A stretch of 7,750 bases of DNA from Clostridiales bacterium (lineage in GTDB: Bacteria; Bacillota; Clostridia; Oscillospirales; CAG-382): contig DMMZ01000027.1 of assembly GCA_003452915.1 (NCBI GenBank), positions 90,970 through 98,719 of the forward strand. Direction: 5' to 3'. How positions within the stretch are numbered: position 1 is the stretch's first letter; each line of letters opens with the position of its first letter. The position numbers and the translations under genes were made by a program. The notes under the pieces were generated by a model. It did no database searches. It was given only the letters and a program-made list of their open reading frames with translations, and was not told the DNA's origin. This document shows positions 5,875 to 7,750 of this stretch, one piece after another.

Positions 5875-6660
5875 TTATGGCTCAAAAGTACCCAGCCATG
5901 CACGCTTTATTTTCAGATTATCCTTGGAGGTTATTTTATTATCTTGGTCAATATCAGCAGCGAAAAACTGATCCTCAGTTAATTTTACTGTACCAAATAA
6001 AGCACGCTTTGCATATAGATAATCTTTTGCAGTTATTTTGCCATCACCGATAACATCACCTTTAGTAAATAATGTTTTATTTACATAATATGCAGCAATT
6101 ATTCCGGCTTCAAGCTTTGCAATTTTTTTTAGATTTGATTCAACAAGCAACCATCTAGTTGCTGCAAAATTAGTGTGAAAACTATGATTAATTATATAAT
6201 ACAACGGTGTTCCGACACTCTTGGCACCTCTGAGAACGCCGTAATACTCGTCTATTCCGTCATCGAATTCATGGGAGCGTGTGCCTAGCTTGCTACCTTC
6301 CTTTACTCCCATAAGCGTTGCAACGCCTATTGAGAGTTTTGAAGCAAACTCTATTGCATTGTTCTTGTTCTCATAAGAATAATATACAATTACATGATCG
6401 GCATTTTTTCGAGTGCTGGCATTACTGTGAAGTGATAAAAACAAATCATAACCTACCGATTTTCTACCTCTTTTGGTTTCATCAAGTTCATCGGTTTGTA
6501 CTGATCTTGTAGTCCCGACCTCAAAGCCGAACTTTTCTAATTCATTCTTTAAAAGCAGGTGCAGCTTCCACATTACCTCGCTCTCATAATATTCGGGAAT
6601 TACCGTACTTTGATTAACTTTTCCATAATGGCCTGCGTCGAGCATAATTTTAAAAGCCAT
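5875..6660 (-). CDS. N-acetylmuramoyl-L-alanine amidase (Amidase_3) with C-terminal dockerin
   Basis: This 261-residue zinc hydrolase is predicted to cut the bond between MurNAc and L-Ala in peptidoglycan. The Amidase_3 domain spans about 3-192: LDAGHYG (zinc ligand H11), YYESE (E26, probable zinc ligand), FLSLHSN (zinc ligand H78) and LLVES (catalytic E174). Residues 200-258 form a dockerin with two calcium-loop repeats, GDVIGDGKITAKD (201-213) and ADIDQDNKITSKD (235-247), each followed by a helix ending in ALFG or AWLG. Dockerins dock enzymes on cohesins of scaffoldins or cell-surface proteins. In repeat 1 the usual Asn at loop position 3 is I204. The start is firm: AGGAGG (complement of 6668-6673) lies 7 nt before the ATG, and in-frame stops lie just upstream. 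There is no signal peptide, which is odd for a dockerin protein but known for sporulation amidases such as CwlC. The FN3/LamG gene ends 85 bp upstream without a clear terminator. Confidence 0.93.
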   Translation of the reverse strand: MAFKIMLDAGHYGKVNQSTVIPEYYESEVMWKLHLLLKNELEKFGFEVGTTRSVQTDELDETKRGRKSVGYDLFLSLHSNASTRKNADHVIVYYSYENKNNAIEFASKLSIGVATLMGVKEGSKLGTRSHEFDDGIDEYYGVLRGAKSVGTPLYYIINHSFHTNFAATRWLLVESNLKKIAKLEAGIIAAYYVNKTLFTKGDVIGDGKITAKDYLYAKRALFGTVKLTEDQFFAADIDQDNKITSKDNLKIKRAWLGTFEP

Positions 6661-6667
6661 AAGTTAA

Positions 6668-6673
6668 CCTCCT
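6668..6673 (-). promoter_or_regulatory. Consensus ribosome binding site of the amidase gene
   Basis: The minus strand reads AGGAGG, 7 nt before the ATG at 6660. The same frame upstream contains TAA, TGA and TAA within 21 nt of the ATG, so no longer N-terminus, and hence no hidden signal peptide, is possible. Confidence 0.9.
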
Positions 6674-6745
6674 CATTAATGTTTTAAAAGACTTTTATGG
6701 AGGTTTGTTCCTCATGAAATTATATGAAATAAAACTTATATTAGA

Positions 6746-7750
6746 TTATTTCTTGCTTAAATTTGAGATCTGCTCGGCTGTCAGTACATTGCTGTATACT
6801 TTTGCGTATGCAACATTACCATTGAAGAACGCTTCACCCGTACCCTCGGAATTTACATCCGAACCGATACAGAAAGCATAAGCGGCTGTTGTTGCTGTAT
6901 AGGTGATTGGTCCGTTAGCAACAGCAGATCCGGCAAGCTTCCCGTCAATATATAGCTTAACTGCAGAACCGTCATAAGTGCCTGCCAAGGAATAATACTG
7001 ACCTTCTTTTATATCCGCAGCAACGGTTTTATATGTACCGTTAATACTTATCCAGAACTCGATTTGTTTTGTAGAACCGTTAATCTCAAAACCATAACCG
7101 CCCGACTGCATATTAGCAAAAGCATCAGAATATGTGGATGGGAAGGCATTAATCATTATTTTTGATGCAACTGTTATTTTTTTATTATATTTTGAGTAAT
7201 CATCGCTTGTGAATTTAATACGCATATACTCGTTTGTTCCATTGAACTTTGCAACATATGCATCGCTTAACTTGGAATCAATTTCAATTTTTGCATTAAA
7301 GTTTTCAATCGTCTTTGAAAGAGATCCTTCATCTTTAGCACCGCTTGAATTAAAAACTATATCAAGTACATCAGCATCAGGTATAGGAGCGTTCGGGTCA
7401 AATGGTGCGGGTGCTTCTCCTGTTGTTTTAAAGGTAGCTTCAATAGCTTTTTCACTTTCTTTACCATATGAATCTATAGCGGTAACTGTTACTTTGTATT
7501 CAGTTCCCGATGTAAGACCAGTAGCTGCAAAGGTCATGTTTTCATGCTTATTCAAGAAGTAAAAATCAGACCAAATTTTTAAGGATAATGCTTTTGAATT
7601 ATCTGATGTAAGATAGAAATCAAATCTATAACTGTGCATATTCTCGTCGTCGGTTGCTTGTTTGAAGCTTAAAGTACAGCCACCGTCGTTAATATTAGTT
7701 ATATTTAGAGTTGTACCTTCTTCAAATTCAGGTTTATCTGCTGTATCGAA
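6746..7750 (-). CDS. Surface-type protein with FN3-like and LamG jelly-roll domains (N-terminus outside window)
   Basis: The frame is open from the right edge of the window to a TAA at 6748-6746, showing the last 334 residues. Visible residues 7-110 resemble a fibronectin type III module: a TLNITNI first strand, LSFKQATDDE, then ATGLTSGTEYKVTVTAIDSYGKES. A proline/alanine-rich linker (PAPFDPNAPIPDAD) leads into a LamG/concanavalin-like jelly roll from about 125 to the end, with YYSLAGTYDGSAVKLYIDGK (253-272), GNVAYAKVYS and a terminal LTAEQISNL helix. Such domains bind carbohydrates or proteins outside the cell. An ATG at 7639 is internal because the FN3 fold starts upstream of it. From memory, similar FN3-LamG tails in Clostridia often follow a calcineurin-like phosphoesterase domain, but that part is not visible. 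The gene reads toward the dockerin amidase 85 bp away, with no convincing terminator, so read-through is possible. Confidence 0.85.
   Translation of the reverse strand, partial: FDTADKPEFEEGTTLNITNINDGGCTLSFKQATDDENMHSYRFDFYLTSDNSKALSLKIWSDFYFLNKHENMTFAATGLTSGTEYKVTVTAIDSYGKESEKAIEATFKTTGEAPAPFDPNAPIPDADVLDIVFNSSGAKDEGSLSKTIENFNAKIEIDSKLSDAYVAKFNGTNEYMRIKFTSDDYSKYNKKITVASKIMINAFPSTYSDAFANMQSGGYGFEINGSTKQIEFWISINGTYKTVAADIKEGQYYSLAGTYDGSAVKLYIDGKLAGSAVANGPITYTATTAAYAFCIGSDVNSEGTGEAFFNGNVAYAKVYSNVLTAEQISNLSKK

Noticed and set aside
5875..6660. Amidase as a prophage endolysin
   Set aside because: Lack of a signal peptide fits an endolysin, but there is no holin or other phage gene nearby, and a dockerin tail is not a usual endolysin wall-binding domain.
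6661..6745. Terminator between the LamG and amidase genes (GAGG / CCTC hairpin)
   Set aside because: The stem is only four base pairs and is not followed by a T run on the minus strand.
6714..6881. Plus-strand 55-codon frame with GGAGG 10 nt upstream
   Set aside because: It overlaps the 3' end of the FN3/LamG gene antisense, its product resembles nothing I know, and the GGAGG is on the strand opposite to the clear amidase leader; probably coincidence.
7209..7562. Plus-strand open frame of 117 codons antisense to the LamG/FN3 protein
   Set aside because: The minus-strand frame has clear FN3 and LamG features; the opposite frame is a by-product of its codon use.
7637..7639. ATG as the start of the FN3/LamG gene
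   Set aside because: The same frame stays open to the window edge and encodes the first strands of the FN3-like module, and no ribosome binding site precedes this ATG.

Overview
The window looks like a piece of a low-GC, anaerobic, endospore-forming Clostridia chromosome, plausibly from a gut or rumen Oscillospiraceae/Ruminococcaceae relative. The evidence is AT-rich intergenic DNA, strong AGGAGG-type ribosome binding sites, an alpha/beta-type small acid-soluble spore protein (SASP), and a dockerin domain of the cellulosome type. The genus cannot be fixed from the sequence alone.

Plus-strand half (1-4792): the 3' end of a sugar-kinase-like phosphotransferase (APH/NahK type) is followed 26 bp later by a ROK-family sugar kinase, so the left edge is probably a carbohydrate-phosphorylation operon. 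Next comes a monocistronic SASP gene with a sporulation-type promoter candidate, two small leader hairpins and an 11-bp terminator. An NCS2 (uracil/xanthine type) permease follows, with two promoter candidates and its own terminator. The last plus-strand gene is a YhfW-like FAD-dependent oxidoreductase fused to a C-terminal Rieske [2Fe-2S] domain. It converges on the minus-strand genes through a compact two-way terminator.

Minus-strand half (4831-7750, read right to left): a large surface-type protein cut by the window edge (FN3-like plus LamG jelly-roll), then an N-acetylmuramoyl-L-alanine amidase with a C-terminal dockerin and no signal peptide, then an EamA/DMT-family transporter. The transporter's start region is covered by a perfect 13-bp inverted repeat that also contains its only Shine-Dalgarno-like sequence.

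Most genes look like independent single-gene units rather than one system. I do not see a clear new multi-gene system. The two most unusual items are the signal-less dockerin amidase and the inverted repeat over the DMT transporter start. No tRNA, rRNA, CRISPR array, transposase or recognised riboswitch was seen.
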